Positions 10,528 to 23,124 of a stretch of 64,000 bases of DNA are shown here, one piece after another; position 1 is the first letter of the stretch, and each line of letters opens with the position of its first letter. The notes below the pieces were generated by a model. It saw only the letters and a list, made by a program, of their open reading frames with translations, had not been told where the DNA came from and made no database searches. Source of the DNA: Roridomyces roridus (taxonomy: Eukaryota; Basidiomycota; Agaricomycetes; Agaricales; Mycenaceae). A program made the translations under genes and the position numbers. The stretch is from positions 124,001 to 188,000 of the forward strand of contig JARKIF010000012.1 in NCBI GenBank assembly GCA_029378245.1, written 5' to 3'.

Positions 10528-12904
10528 ATGGCGCCGCAGAAGAAGGTCAAAAAGACCCCAGAAACGAAATCTACGGTCACATTGCACAAGTTCTTCACTA
10601 CTCCCGTTCCCTCCAAGCCCAATGCTACACCCAAATCCTCGGCAAAATCCTCCTCTAAACCTCGGACGAGCGACGCGAAACAGCCTTCTACAACGCGTGT
10701 TTCTCGCGAAATTATAGTCATCGACTCGGACTCTGAGCATGAAGTCGCGCCCAAGAAACGGAAAAGGCGCGATAGCTCCAGCGACGTCGAGGTCGTCGAG
10801 TCGGTGCCAGTCAAACGCGCCAACACCCTCGTCCCCGAACCTACGGTTGTCTCGTCCTCGTCGAATACCTCAGTGTCCTTTGGCGCACCCTCCGCGCTAC
10901 TGGGTGGCCTCACGTTCGGAAAGCCTTCTTCTCTGCTTGGCCCATGTCCACCTTCCACGGATGATGAAGCGGAAGCCGTCCCTTTTGAAGGAGAGGACGA
11001 CTGGGGCATGGGAGATGACGAGATAGTGGTCATCCCGGACGATGATGAAGAGCCTTCAATGCACCTCGACGACCCGCCGGGCATCTCGTCATGCCCTATT
11101 TGCGCGATGGATCTGAGTCAACTATCAGACACCGTGCGTGCCACTCGATCAATACCTTCTTCGGACTCACAGTCCTGCTAGGACTCGCAGAGTCATGTTA
11201 ACGCATGCTTGGACGGCCCTAAACCTGGGCCGTCCAAACCTTTTCTCAAGCCCCTCTCTTCGTTTCCCGTGCCGCGGGCTAGTTCAGCCAGGAGCGATGC
11301 TTTTTCCGTCCTCATGACTTCTGGCAAGGAGTTGGAGGCATGGAACGAAGCCACTCTGGCGGAATCCTCTCGCGCGACGAAAACCAATCGAAGGAAGGCG
11401 CCTTTCTACAAGGTGATGGATGGAATGCCCATCGCTGTCGATGCATTCAGATACGGATGCATTCCTGGCGTCACCGCCTACTTTCTGACTCACGCACACT
11501 CCGACCACTACACCAACCTGTCATCCTCTTGGAAGCACGGCCCCATCTACTGCTCCGAAGGCACCGCAAACCTCATCATTCACCTCCTCTCCGTCGACAA
11601 GAAATGGGTCCACCCCCTTCCCATGGACGTCTCTACGGTCATTCCCAACACAGGCGGCGTCCATGTGACGCTCATCGAGGCAAACCACTGTCCCGGTTCC
11701 TCTCTCTTCCTTTTCGAGGGCCCACAGACCGTCCATGCCGGGGACAGCGTGTTTAAATCGCCATTTATCGGGTCTTCCAAGACATTCCGATATCTCCACT
11801 GCGGAGACTTTCGTGCGTCACCACAGCACGTCTTGCATCCTGCGGTCAAAGGGAAGCATCTGGATCATGTATACTTGGATACGACGTATCTCGATCCAAG
11901 GGTATGAACCTTTGCTCATCGTTGACTTGCGCAACTAATGGACGCCAACAGTATACGTTTCCGCCGCAGCCGCTCGTTATATCGGCGTGTGCGGAGGCTG
12001 CGAAGCGGATTGCAGCTGGGAAGGCGCTCGAGAATGGCGGCGGCCCCAAGATGATGGACGCGTGGATGGCCATCGTCATCTTGCGATCCAAAGGGCAAGC
12101 AGAAAGCTCAACCTGAACGGGTGTTGATGGTTGTCGGGTATGCAGCTGATATGTCTTATTACGCCTTCTAACCCAGGAACAGAACATATTCCGTCGGAAA
12201 GGAACGAATAGTCAAAGGTATGCTAAATTTTGTGCGGGTATTAGACGGCTCTGAGATTTCTCCCCGCAGCGGTCGCACAAGCTGTGAAATCAAAGATTTA
12301 TTGCGATGCACGTAAAGCTGCGATCCTGCGATGTCAGCCCGATCCAGAGCTCCACGCCCTGCTGACGGCCGACCCCCTCGCTGCGGACGTGCATATCCTC
12401 CCGCTGGGCATGATCTCACTAGAGAAGCTCGAGCACTATTTGCAGCGCTTCAAGGGAGCCTTTAGCAAAGTTGTCGGCTTCCGACCCACAGGGTGGACGT
12501 AAGTGTCTTTTTATTGCACACTTTTACATCTATTCATCATCCGTTTTAGATTTAGCCCGCCAGCGGGAACCTCACAGTCACCAAGCATCCCTTCTGTCAT
12601 TTCCAGCGCCCAACAAAGGTCGTTCACGTATGCGAATCTGCGGCCTGCGCGCGGTAGCACCAACGGGGGTGTGCCGCAACAGCAGATTGTCTTGATCCCC
12701 GTCCCATACTCGGAGCACAGCTCGTTCTTTGAGCTGACGTGTTTTGCATTGTCGATCAAGTGGGGCCGGATGATTGCGACGGTGAATGTTGGGAGTGAGC
12801 GGTCGCGGGCCAAGATGGGGCGGTGGATTAAGAAGTGGGAGGAGGAGAGGAGGAAGAGGGCGAAGGATCAGATTGTACCGAGTCGGAGGGATGATTATTG
12901 GTGA
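10528..12904 (+). CDS. PSO2: DNA cross-link repair 5' exonuclease PSO2/SNM1 (metallo-beta-lactamase/DRMBL), with one frame break
   Basis: Six exons (10528-11133, 11182-11901, 11952-12137, 12183-12217, 12270-12498, 12550-12904), about 710 residues. The disordered N terminus carries a PIP-like box (TVTLHKFF) and acidic SIM-like patches (IIVIDSDSE, EIVVIPDDDEE). Next comes a UBZ4-type zinc finger (CPIC, then HVNAC) split by intron 1. The metallo-beta-lactamase/beta-CASP core follows: LTHAHSDHYTNL (HxHxDH metal ligands), EANHCPGSSLFLFEG and HCGDFRASP. The C-terminal DRMBL domain includes GTYSVGKERIVK. PSO2 resects DNA past interstrand cross-links in the nucleus. In exon 3 the frame shifts by one base between MMDAWM (ending near 12069) and PKGKQKAQPERVLMVVG (from about 12087). 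No normal-sized intron repairs it. It may be a sequencing error or a real lesion. Confidence 0.85.
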
Positions 12905-13294
12905 ATGTATCTATGCGTATCTATCTGGAATTTATCGACTGGTATTATGATTCTGGTCCAGACAGTTCTTCGCGGATTCATGGCGACATACGGACTGGTT
13001 CTCGGCCTGCAGCTAATTAAAATTTGACTCGATCCAACCATATTACAACTTCAAGTTACATTTCATTCAACTAATCGCACTAATTACTACTACAAAGTGA
13101 CCAGAAGAATAACCGGTCTAAAGCCGGGGTAGCATGTGGATTACAATAATGTAGTACGATGAACAGACAAGTGTACATGGCTCTGCCAGGAGGTGGGGAT
13201 GAGGGGGACGTGAAGATCGTGCATGTGGATAGTACAGGTTAGGGAGCGGCAGGCGGAGCACCCCGCCGGTGTGGTAGAGAGAGGGAGGAGTGAA
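12905..13294. other. Convergent intergenic region after PSO2
   Basis: About 390 A/T-rich bases between two convergent gene ends. It probably holds both 3' UTRs. No ORF, repeat or RNA gene was recognised. Confidence 0.4.
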
Positions 13295-13950
13295 TTACAC
13301 TCGTCGCGACAGCGGTCGCCCATAGAAGCTAAAGTACGAAAGGAACCTGTTTGGTCGTTTCGAAGATCGTCTCGGCGACGGCGTGGGGAAGAAGCCGATG
13401 GATTCGCTGGGGTCGGCCACAGCGGACACGCTGTATGGAAGGAGAGCCGGGACAAAGGACGCGCTGGCGACCTTGCGCGTCGAGGGCAGGTTCAAGGTGT
13501 CTATGGTCGATTTTGCCTTTGTTTAAAGTTTGTAAGGAGGCGAATGGAAACGCATGGAGGAAGACGTACATCGAACCGCACTTCTGCTGACTGTCGACTG
13601 CCCGCGGTGTTGAGCCTATCGGTGAGGGGTTGCGCGGGGTAATCGGGGGACACAGTGGGTAGAGGTCCTAGATGCTCGACGTGGTCTGGAACGGAGACCT
13701 CGACGCTAGGATCTGGGACCGGGCTGGCCTTCTGTGACCTTTGGGGCGACTCGCGCACAAAGTCCTGGACAGCTTCGGCCCAGCAAATGTCGGCAAAAGA
13801 TTCTCTGGGATGGTGGAGTAGCTGGTCGTCTAGCGATTCCAAGCAGGAATGGTCGATCGCGACATCGAGCGACGTGCAGTCGATCCAGGACTGCTCCTCG
13901 CTGGTGTTCATGTTTCGAGGGGAAATTGGGGAGGATGCCCATGGATGCAT
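13295..13950 (-). CDS. Hypothetical protein, about 200 residues
   Basis: Two exons (13570-13950 and 13295-13516) join in phase across a canonical intron (donor gtacgt, acceptor aag) into 200 residues. Joining gives a continuous sequence through AEVRFD and AKSTIDTLNLPSTRKVAS. The N-terminal half is acidic and Ser/Trp-containing (SWIDCTSLDVAIDHSCLES). The C-terminal third is Pro/Arg-rich and basic (PTPSPRRSSKRPNRFLSYF). No domain was recognised. An in-frame ATG at 14043 would add 31 residues. The consistent splice and matching downstream composition support a real gene; no homolog is claimed. Confidence 0.45.
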
Positions 13951-14331
13951 TGGAATATAAGCATCTGTCTGTGCGGGCTTTGAATGAGTATTTAATGGGA
14001 TTGCGGAGCTAAACCCCTGGACAAACCTCATGCATCTCGACATCGACGTTAACGAGGTCGCGCGTGGCGCTCATGAGGAGGGACGGTGGGAGAGGGCGGC
14101 AAAGGCGGCGGGAAAGAAGAGTGGCCTCAAGTCCATTATTGGAACGTGGATAGCGTCTAGCTCAGATCGAGTTCTCACTCAGATCGGGCATGCACAAAAG
14201 GCACAATTGAAACAAGAGCCAACAAAGATCGCGTGGCAGACAAAAAGAGACCCCCGGAAGTATATTAGCAAGAGACTGAAGGTAGAGATGAAGGCAGCTA
14301 TAATACAGTGACAGTGGTGGTATCTAGGTAT

Positions 14332-15157
14332 TCACGAAGCGGTATGTGGACGTTCCGTCAGAGCCATTTTACTTTTTCGCCGGAATTTCTTGCTAAACTC
14401 CTTTGCGCGTGCAGCCCAGGATGTTTTGCTGTTGGTCGACGCCATGCTGCTCTTGGACGTCTGGTGATTGAGTGCCTGCACCACCGTCGCCGAGGGTTCA
14501 GAGTTTTCGGGCAGCTCGACCGTAGCCGCCGCGACCGAGATGACCATGGAATCCCCGGCGTCTCTGGACGACGTGGGAAGCACACTGGGTCGACGTCGAG
14601 GCAGAAGCCCGCCCACCGCTCGCGAAATACTCATCTGGCGAGGGGCAATAGTGTGTACGTGGGTAACATGGTGGTCGTCCTCCAGGTCATCGTCACCATT
14701 ATTGCCTGCTGTGCCATACGACGCGAATGACGTCTGACTGCCATTCTGGCTCTACTTTCGGCCTCAGGACACAAACACCTAGATGAAGACAGCGTGACGC
14801 ACCTTGAGCTGGGCCTGGTAGAACGGTGACTTGGAGGCAATGTCTGACAGCGCTGGCGTCGTTGGGCCACTGGTGGACGACTCGGAGGCGGAGGGGTTAT
14901 CCACCTGGCCAAAGCGAGTAATGGATATGCTTCCCCTCCTGCGCCCTTTTTTGAGGTTGTCGGAGGAATCCACACGAGGGATACTCGACAGACGGTCGTT
15001 GCTCTCCTCCTGCTGTGCACGCATCTCATTCTCCTCTTCGACTTGAAGGAATATCTGTCGAGCATGAAACACTGCAGCAATTTGCAACAAGGGAAACTGG
15101 ACCAACCCTCTCAAGCGGGTCGGGGTATGCCATGGTGGGAGGCTCTGAATCGGACAT
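14332..15157 (-). CDS. Conserved basidiomycete-type protein of unknown function, 238 residues
   Basis: Three exons (15107-15157, 14803-15054, 14332-14745) join exactly in frame. The start MSDSEPPTMAYPDPLER is encoded by a short first exon. It is followed by a Glu/Gln-rich helix (IFLQVEEENEMRAQQEESND) likely to form a short coiled coil. Next come a Ser/Arg-rich stretch (KKGRRRGSISITRFGQV) that looks like a phosphorylation region, and a His/Asp patch. The basic tail is AARAKEFSKKFRRKSKMAL. No catalytic motif or membrane segment is present. The composition suggests a cytosolic phosphoprotein, but no function can be assigned. The gene is transcribed away from the 1-kb gap at 15158-16178. Confidence 0.7.
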
Positions 15158-16178
15158 GATGAGGTGCCAGCGCAGTTGGAATGTCCAGGAGAGATGGGAG
15201 GTCCAAAAGAGTGTGGGACGGAAGGATAGTAGGCTGGAGTTTTACGAACTATGCATGCATCCCATAATTATGCACACACTGCCTCCACGGGAAGGGAAAA
15301 AGGTCGCTTAGCCCTTTTCAAGAACAAGCCAAGGAAGCTGATGTGATCGAATTGTTATTTGCTTTTGACGCTCGCGCTTATCCTGCCTCTTCCTTGCTCG
15401 AAACTTGGACTGGAGTGGCACCGCTGGACCTCTCTACATATGGAGAAAGACACGCTGGCCGAAAACCCTTGTGGGTCCCACCTCCTTTTTTTCCATACAT
15501 CAGCGCTCCTGTTTCCAGAATTCCATCAACGTCTCGTCTTATTTCAGGCGCCCTCTACCTGTCCTTGGTCTATAGGGTTCACGAAGGGGCAGCACCTATT
15601 TCTTCATCCCTAGTACCTCCTCTCGGCATCTCAGGTTCACTGATCAGGAATAAATGCAGACATCTGTATATACCACCAACTCGCCCCGAGTGTGAGAGAA
15701 TGTGGTCAAGGTTACGCGCACACAAGACGGCAGGGACGAAAAGACTAGCCGATCCGAACGACGGCGACTACATACTAACTCCTTGGCTCGTGGATGCGTT
15801 CCATTCTGCCTAAAGTTACATTAGGTTCGGGCCAACCTATACGACATTTTCCATCCGTCGAATCGTCACTTCTTCCGCGAATGTCAAAGCGAGCATTATT
15901 GCTTCTCCCTAGGGGCAACCTACCGCCGGCTCAATTCGCCTAAAATTCTTTGGCAGGCGGTTTGGGTCGGGACGGTCGCGAAAGGTCGCGAATCGGCCGA
16001 GAACGAGCTGCCGCCGCCGAAGTTCCGCTCTGATCTCCGCATGACTGAAAGCAAAGGACATGAATAGTTAATCCAGGTTCTAAGTAAATGGAAAACAGCC
16101 AATACTGTGGTTAAAAAGCAGAGTAGGGATAGGTCCAAATGTGTTGTAGTAGTAATCATTACTTTCTCTTCTGTCTGC
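15158..16178. other. 1-kb intergenic region with a doubtful ORF
   Basis: This gap lies between the start of the 14332-15157 gene and the 3' end of UFD4. It contains one plus-strand ORF of 156 codons (15343-15813) with no recognisable domain, no hydrophobic core and no supporting splice structure. It is treated as probably non-coding. The rest is A/T-rich with no repeat found. Confidence 0.35.
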
Positions 16179-19100
16179 TCAAGATAAGTGGAAGCTCCCC
16201 ACACCTTCCTGCATCGCAACACGCAGCTTCTCGCGCATGATCGCCTTGGAACTATACTCTGGCAACTTCAGGTAGTTGACGCAAGTCATCACGCTCGGCA
16301 GGTAGTCGTCCGCCGTTAGAGGAGCCTCGTGCGGTTTACGAACAACAGTTAGTGGTGGATTGAGACCCCGGAAACCTGGCGAGGGGTTGTAAGGCGGGTA
16401 TTTGAAGGCAAGGAATGGAGACTTACCGCCGATGGGCAGTTTGGGACTACCGGTGACGAACTGCAAATAGTTGCGGCGCGCCGCCGTATCGTACTCGGAC
16501 AAGATCTCCACCAGGTCACGAATAGCGCGGCTCTCGCCGTTGAAACCATGGTCGGCCTTCAAAGCCTCGCTCAAAGCTGTGAACGCCGTCAGTGGTCGGC
16601 CACACCAAACAGAGCAATACATACTCTCAGAAGTCCAATCTTCCTCCGAGTTCCCAAAGAGGAGAACCAGCTCGTCCGCGGAGAACGCTTGGAGGTCAGT
16701 AATCGGGAAGACTTTGGAGAATCCTTCTCGGAAGGCCTTGGCTTGCAGTTGCGCTCCTTGACCGATGATAGCGTCCAGAACCTCTTGCACGTATTCCTCG
16801 ACGTTCTCCTCAGTGACGGCAATGTCTCGACCGCCGGGCCGAAGCTCAATGTCATATCCAGGGATCGTAAAGTCGAGTGCCAAATCATCGATGCTGACGT
16901 TCTCAACGAGGGCGACTTTGCGCTTGAGCTGCGACAAGTAACTCGTCAGTCTATTACCTACGCGCACGAACGAGTCACCCACCTTGTCCGTTTCGACTTG
17001 TTTCGCTCCCGTCACGATATTCTGGACCTTGGCAAGTGAGTTGGCGAGAGAATTGTCGACGAGCTGAAACACCATCAGCTCAAGCGTAATAACAAGGAAG
17101 TAAATGAACATACCCTCAGCGTTGCGATCGTCAATGGGACCTCCTCACCAAGAACGATCTTGATAAAGACCTTGTTCATTGACAAGTCGATGATGCGCGA
17201 ATCCAGCATGGCTTTCGCAACGAATTGACCGATCACTCTGAAGATGTGCGTGCGTTTCTGGCCCCCGTCGCTCGCAATGTCTTGAGGACTGATGGGCGCT
17301 GGGTACAATCCGCTAGGGTGATCCACATATGGTCCAGTGCCAGACGCATCAGCGTCCCGCCATATCTTGAGGTCTTTGCGAGCAAATTCCTTGGACACTA
17401 GGGAATAGAACTCGAGCGTGGGTCCCAGTCCTGTTCCCACTTCGTCAAAGTATTCCACCTCGAGTACCGACGAGGACGATCCATACAGCTCAAAGACCTT
17501 GACAGCGGATTCCAAGATGTGCTTCCGAGAGATGCGGACTTTTTGTCGTTGTAATCGACCGAGGAACCCGATTCCCTCGTCTCGCCGCGAAGTGTCTTGG
17601 ACACGAGCTTGTTGGCTCTGCCACTTCAGGATGAGGCGAGCATATCCGAAAGAGGTTGACTGGAGGAAGTTGTAGCGCGTGGCGAAAGGGAACAGGAAAG
17701 GGAAGTGCTGTGGTAGGTCCAACGCCCAATCGGGCAGACACGAGCTGGCCACAATCATCGGTTCTTCCAGCTGACGAGTCAGTTTGGCAGTCAGTTTGTT
17801 ATTGACAAAGGCAGATTCGGGAAGGTCCCGTTTCTCGCCCGCAAAGACAGTCCGTTCGGCCTCCAACGTATTCAGCTGGTGCAGGACACGAAGCAACCGT
17901 AAAATTTGGGCATGCGGGGCGTCTTCCGGTAGAGAGGACAACGTTGGGCTCGGTGAACGACTCTTGGAAGTCCCTTCACCTTCTGCACGAGCTTTTCAAA
18001 AGTCAGGCTTTGAGAACAGGTCACAAAAGAAAGAACGAACCATCAGCGACTGGTAGGGGCCCAGGAACCTTCTTGAATTTGACCGTATACACACCTTGCC
18101 AGATGAGATTCGGGGGTAACGCGCCCGTTTTTTTCCGCATCTCGTGTTGATGCATGGCACCATAGATGGTCAAATCAAGTGGCAAGGTTTGATCGTCCAT
18201 GGAAAACTCAAGATGCCAGTCAGTAGGCTTTGCTTTTAGAGCTGACGCATAAGAAGCTCGGGTAGTGGGAGCTCGGGAAGTGGGTGGAGGTTGGCCGTCT
18301 TTCAAACTGGGTGTTGCGACCCTAGTGCCGTCGGGAGTCTGAGCTTCTACCTTGGAGCCATCTGAAGACGAGTTAGACGAGAGGAATGACATAACATAGG
18401 GCGAAACTGGCCTTCCGCGACTGAAAGCGTGACCGTTTTATCTGAGATGGAAGTATCCGGATCAACCTCGTCGTCGAATACCTCGGCGTCAATCTCCTCA
18501 TCATCCGTAAAGTCTGCCGCCATCTCCGAATCCACGATACTGCCGGCCGGGCCGGGTTCGGTGCTCGGGCCGGCCACCGGCGCGTCTGCCGACGAGGTGG
18601 CCGACGCCTCCGCTACCTGGGCCGCATTCTTGACACTCAGACGTTGACTCCGCCTGCGAGTGACGGTCGAGCCAGACGTTGACGGACCCGCTGAGCTGGA
18701 TTCAGCGGCAAGCGTCGGAGGTGGGATGGGCGGTTGTGAAAGGGTGTCTTCTCCAGTGGTGCGCCCTGTGAAACCAGACGCGGCCAACGCAGCCAACATG
18801 CCCGAAAGACGCGAGCCGCCCCCGAGTAATCCAGCAACACGTGGTCGAAGATAGTCATGGAGGGCCTGGAAGGTCGCAATGGCGTGGATGGAAACCACGA
18901 TATTGTGGAGATTACGCGGAACATCGGACTCATCGCCAGCGACGAGACGAAGACGGCAGCTGTCTTGCCAACAGCGAGGGAGAGCTTCGCTTTGAATCTA
19001 CAGGCGAATTGAGTACAAGAACACAGGAAGAAAATAATATCGAATCGCACCATCAGCGCCCTGAGCAACTGGTGACAACGTCAAATGACTCCATCCTCGT

Positions 19101-22100
19101 CAAACTCTCTTGGAGCTTCTTGACAAAAGTAGCAAAGGGGGATTGCTGGTTAGCCCCAGCCACCCTTGTCTTTCGGCCAGCAAAAGCATCGAGAAGAAGC
19201 TCCTTTCGCTTGGTTAGGCTCACTTTCAAGCAAAGAGTTAGTGAGGTAAAATCATGAGAAGGGGAAAATCACGCACACTTGCGTTCTCCGTCAGTAGCAA
19301 ACAACAACAAACCATCCACCACGCCACTTTGCAACAGCTCGAAACTCGAAACCGACGAATGCGGCGCGCCAAACAACTCTGCCAACTCTTGCAGTGCCTC
19401 GGCGGCATCCTTCTCCGACGCGTCTTCGAGAGGCGCTCGACAAGACGCTGCAGCGCGGAAAAAGAGCCGTCGCCAGCGCTCTTCTCGTCGCCCGATAAGT
19501 GCTTGAACTGCATAACACGTGCCCGCAACGTGATCGCATCCTCCGGTTCAAGGGAGAGGGAAGACAATTTCTTGTATCCGGGGATTGTCGGTGCGGAACT
19601 CGTACGTGGCGGGGGGCGGGGCGTCAGCATTGTCTGGCGGAGCAGGCGATTCCGATGTCTCCTTCTCTTTGTCCTTGTCCTTGACCTCCTTCTCCTTGGA
19701 TTTCGCGGCAGAGACGATGTTACGACCCGAGAGCGTCTCTATCTCGTGGAACACGCCTTCGCGCCGGAAAGTTGGCTTGTAAAGGGCCGGGACTTTGGCG
19801 AGAAGAAGGTCGACGAGTTGCAACGCGCCGATAACAAGAGTAGGGTGATCCCTGGAAGATAGGATTGACGAGGCAAAGCTGGCCACCGGAACGAACTGCA
19901 GTCCATGAATTAGCACAAGAAACAAGTTCGGGAAGAATGGGGCTCGCCGTCAAGACACGTTTGAGCCCATCCGCATCGAGGAAGCTGACCGCCTTGAGCA
20001 AGCCAGTCAGGGTCTTGACACGGACAGGTGTGATGACGCTCGCAGCGTAGACATCAATGAGGATGGGGACCATCAACTCCATGAATCGGCCGACCACCTC
20101 AGGTTTGGAGCGCAGTAACTCGGAGCGATCCGGCACCGGTGTTGGTGCAACAGCAGGTCCATCCTCCGTCTCCGCAACAGCTGTCTCAGCCGAAGCAGTG
20201 TCGTCGGTTGTCGGCTGCGAAGAAGCTGCGGCAGGCGGCGTGATCAGCAGCGCCGCAGCAAGAGTCGCCTGTGTTGCCTGACGCGCAGCTGCACGATCTG
20301 CCTTGGCTTTGGCCTTGACCATGCGTGCCAACGACTTCTCGGTGTACCCCTTGTGATCAAAGACACCGTCTAGGAAAATTTCAGAACTGGTGATGGAGCG
20401 TGAGTAAGAAGATTATACCCTTTGGCAACGGAGGCATGAGCTCGGAGACTAGGCTCAGCGTCTCCTCGATCTGCTCCTTTGGCCGGTGCGCGAGATTTTC
20501 CATGACAGTCATGTCGGCCAAACCACCACCGAGTCCCTGACCACCGCCGGCGTCCGCCCTGTTCAGCTGCTGGGTTTCCTGATGGCGGGAGTACGCCGGT
20601 CAAGATTTGATAAAGGGTGTCTACGATATCCTGCCTCAAGGAGTGCAAGCGTGATCGTAGGACTCGCACGTGCGGCAGTTGCAAGCGCACGAACAAGTAG
20701 GGTGTACGTGTTGGTAGCAACGAGCGGGGCACCGGCGGGAAGAAGCAATTGGTTGACGGCACGAATAAGGTCCGTGTCAACAAGGGCTTCAAGGTTCTCG
20801 ACGGATGAGCGATGGTAAGAGTCGATGACGCGGATGACACAGAGACATGCGAACTCGACAAGACGCTGGTCTGAGTAACCGAGGCAATTGCGGATAATGG
20901 GCCATACACCACGGATTTGGGACGAGTGGTCGGGGGATACGTTCCGGCAGCAATTAGAAGCGGCCTGGAGTGCTGTGCGCTGGACGGCGATCGAGAAAAA
21001 GTCGAGGTAGTTCAGAAGGGCTGCGAGCCCTCCTTCACGCACAATGGAGCTGGGGAACTCTTCGGATATTTTTTCCATCGTCTGTATTTGATAAGGACTT
21101 GTCAGAGGACGAAAATGCACAGATACATACGCTAAGGGTCTGCTCGGCAAGATCGATGTACGAAATTTCGATGAGTTTGCTGCACAAGACTGGGATCGCG
21201 CCATGATACACAACAGTATGGGCGACACCAGGAAGGGCTTCCATCAAGTTCGCGAGACACCGACAGGCCAGAACCTGCGCTTCAAGGTTATCGTCTCCCT
21301 GATATCCACCACTCATTGCGAGAGCAGCGGCTAGAGCCGCATCTTCATCCTGCTCCCGAGGCTCCTCATCGCCTTCATCATCCTCGTCTTCATCATTCCC
21401 GCGCCCGCCGAGGATCTTGACCAATTCCCTGACAAATTGCTCCACTTGGAAGGAACCCGCGAGGGTGTCTTCTGTGCTAATGCTAAGCAGTTCGCTGAGC
21501 TCTTGCAGCGTCACGAGACGCGTCGTTGGATCGGCGGTTGGCTTGATGTTGTTCAACATCGTCTTGAGACGCGACGACAATGATAGCATGTAGGAGCCAA
21601 ACTGGCGGTAGTCACCGAAAATGGCGAGTGCGGCGGCTTCATCGAGGCCACCGGGAATCGGTCCACCCCCGGTGGGAATGCCACCGTCGCCGTCTCCACC
21701 GTCGTCGTCCTCATCGTCGTCCTCGTCGTCATCTGGGTGCACCCCCTCTTCGACGTGGCCGTCATTGGGCTCATCAACATCCTCCTCGTGCTTGTACTCG
21801 GCATCAAGCATTTCGGTATCTTCATCTTCGAGTCTCGAGGAGCCTGCAATAGCCATGGCCTTATTCTTCGCGACCATTTTGCCTTTGGCAGTAGAGCTGT
21901 TAATTCGATTGAAACATTTGTCAGCCTTCGAGTAGGACAACGGACGCGAAACACTTGCCGCGTCTTTCTGGGCATGTCGGTAGAGTCTTTCACGGTACTG
22001 GAACGGAGAGAATAAGAGGTGGTGCGGGGACGCTTGGTGGAGGGGCCGGCGGATTCTTCGTCGTCAGAAGTGGGCTCCGGGGCTGCGCGTTTCTTTCCCT

Positions 22101-22474
22101 TGGGGTCGCGCACGGGTTCGTTGATGGTGAGTGGGGTTTGTGCTGGAGGTGGGTTTCTGCGGGCTCTGTGAATCAGACGATGAGTAACTGGAGCGGACCT
22201 GACGGCATCTGACTACACACCGTTTGGCCGGGCGAGTTGCGGTAGTGGTCTCTGGGGACTCTTTCGCCTTGGACTTGCCTGTACGACGGGACTTTGAACG
22301 GGTGGAGGATGCGATAGCTTCCGAGTCGTCTGTCTTATCCTTGGCCTTCTGCTTTGCGGCCTTTACTCTGGCGCTGGATCGGGTTTCTGCCTGGACGGGG
22401 GCTTCGCTTGTACTGGTTGATGGCTGGTGGTCGTGGTTGGAGGAAGAGTCCATTACAAGGTCCAACAAAGCCAT
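16179..22474 (-). CDS. UFD4: HECT-type E3 ubiquitin ligase UFD4 (TRIP12-like), with several frame breaks
   Basis: Thirteen exons: 22221-22474, 21959-22165, 21131-21896, 20419-21081, 19948-20369, 19283-19895, 19051-19222, 18412-18997, 18041-18361, 17114-17982, 16625-17063, 16427-16576, 16179-16375, about 1,880 residues. The N terminus is basic and disordered, followed by a long acidic run. An armadillo-like repeat region spans exons 3-6, then low-complexity linkers. The C-terminal HECT domain includes EYFDEVGTGLGPTLEFYSLV, with the catalytic cysteine in LPSVMTCVNYLKLPEYSS. UFD4 polyubiquitinates N-terminal ubiquitin-fusion substrates together with Ufd2. The HECT domain is intact. Exons 4, 6 and 8 contain five single-base frame breaks (near 20630, 20588, 19613, 19430 and 18956) although the flanking protein sequence is conserved. 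Four introns use GC donors (21897-21958, 19896-19947, 19223-19282, 18362-18411). Confidence 0.83.
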
Positions 22475-23124
22475 CGATCCCTTGTCCTTGCAAGGCGGAA
22501 GCGGAGGAAACCAAAGCGTGGATGTGGGGTGACTTATGTAAGCTGATCTTATGTAAGACTGACTCCGACTGAAATTCGGGAAATTTATTCAAAAAACAGT
22601 AATATATTCCTACGTCGCTCTGGTTGTGCGGGACATGGACACGGAACGCGTACATACGCGTGAACACCGTCAGATGAGGCGCGGAGATTGGTCTATCAAG
22701 CATATATCAGGTTTGAAGACGGGAGACCACTTGTTCAAGTTGTTGGTCTTCGCCTTCACCAGTCTTTGCCTGCGAGAAAGTCTTGTTTGTGAAACTACCC
22801 ATTCCTCCCATTTGTGCGCAGGAGCTAGACAAGGCTTATGAGCTGCCGTTTGGACGAAGCACTGCAGCAGAAGTTCAATCGGAAAAGGCAGGCGGGTACA
22901 CGAGACGGCCAGAGCCGCATGAATCAAAACACAGGGACGTGCGGAGGACTCTTATTATGCTATCCGTCCAGGGTGCTTTCGCTCAAGGAGCGAAAAGACC
23001 AGAAGAGAGTTGAGAGTTGGTTGAGTCGAGAGTCCAAAAGTTCAAGTCACACCGTGACACTCAACCTCTTTACGAATGCCTCCTGTGAACAGCCGCGGTT
23101 GCACGGATGTGCGGCTAGCCAGCC
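22475..23124. promoter_or_regulatory. Divergent promoter region between UFD4 and the alcohol acetyltransferase gene
   Basis: About 650 bases between two divergent starts. The acetyltransferase frame is open from 22838, but the true protein start is placed at 23125 by splicing, so 22838-23124 is read as 5' UTR or promoter. No known element was recognised. Confidence 0.4.

Noticed and set aside
10497..11084. Minus-strand ORF of 195 codons
   Set aside because: It mirrors the Ser/Glu-rich PSO2 N terminus; low-complexity coding sequence often leaves an open antisense frame.
19051..19075. A sixth frame break in UFD4
   Set aside because: An alternative donor (gttgct) would keep the frame without a break, so this one is not counted.
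22838..23124. N-terminal extension of the alcohol acetyltransferase ORF
   Set aside because: The 118 extra residues look random, and a short first exon with clean splice sites gives the start expected for the family.
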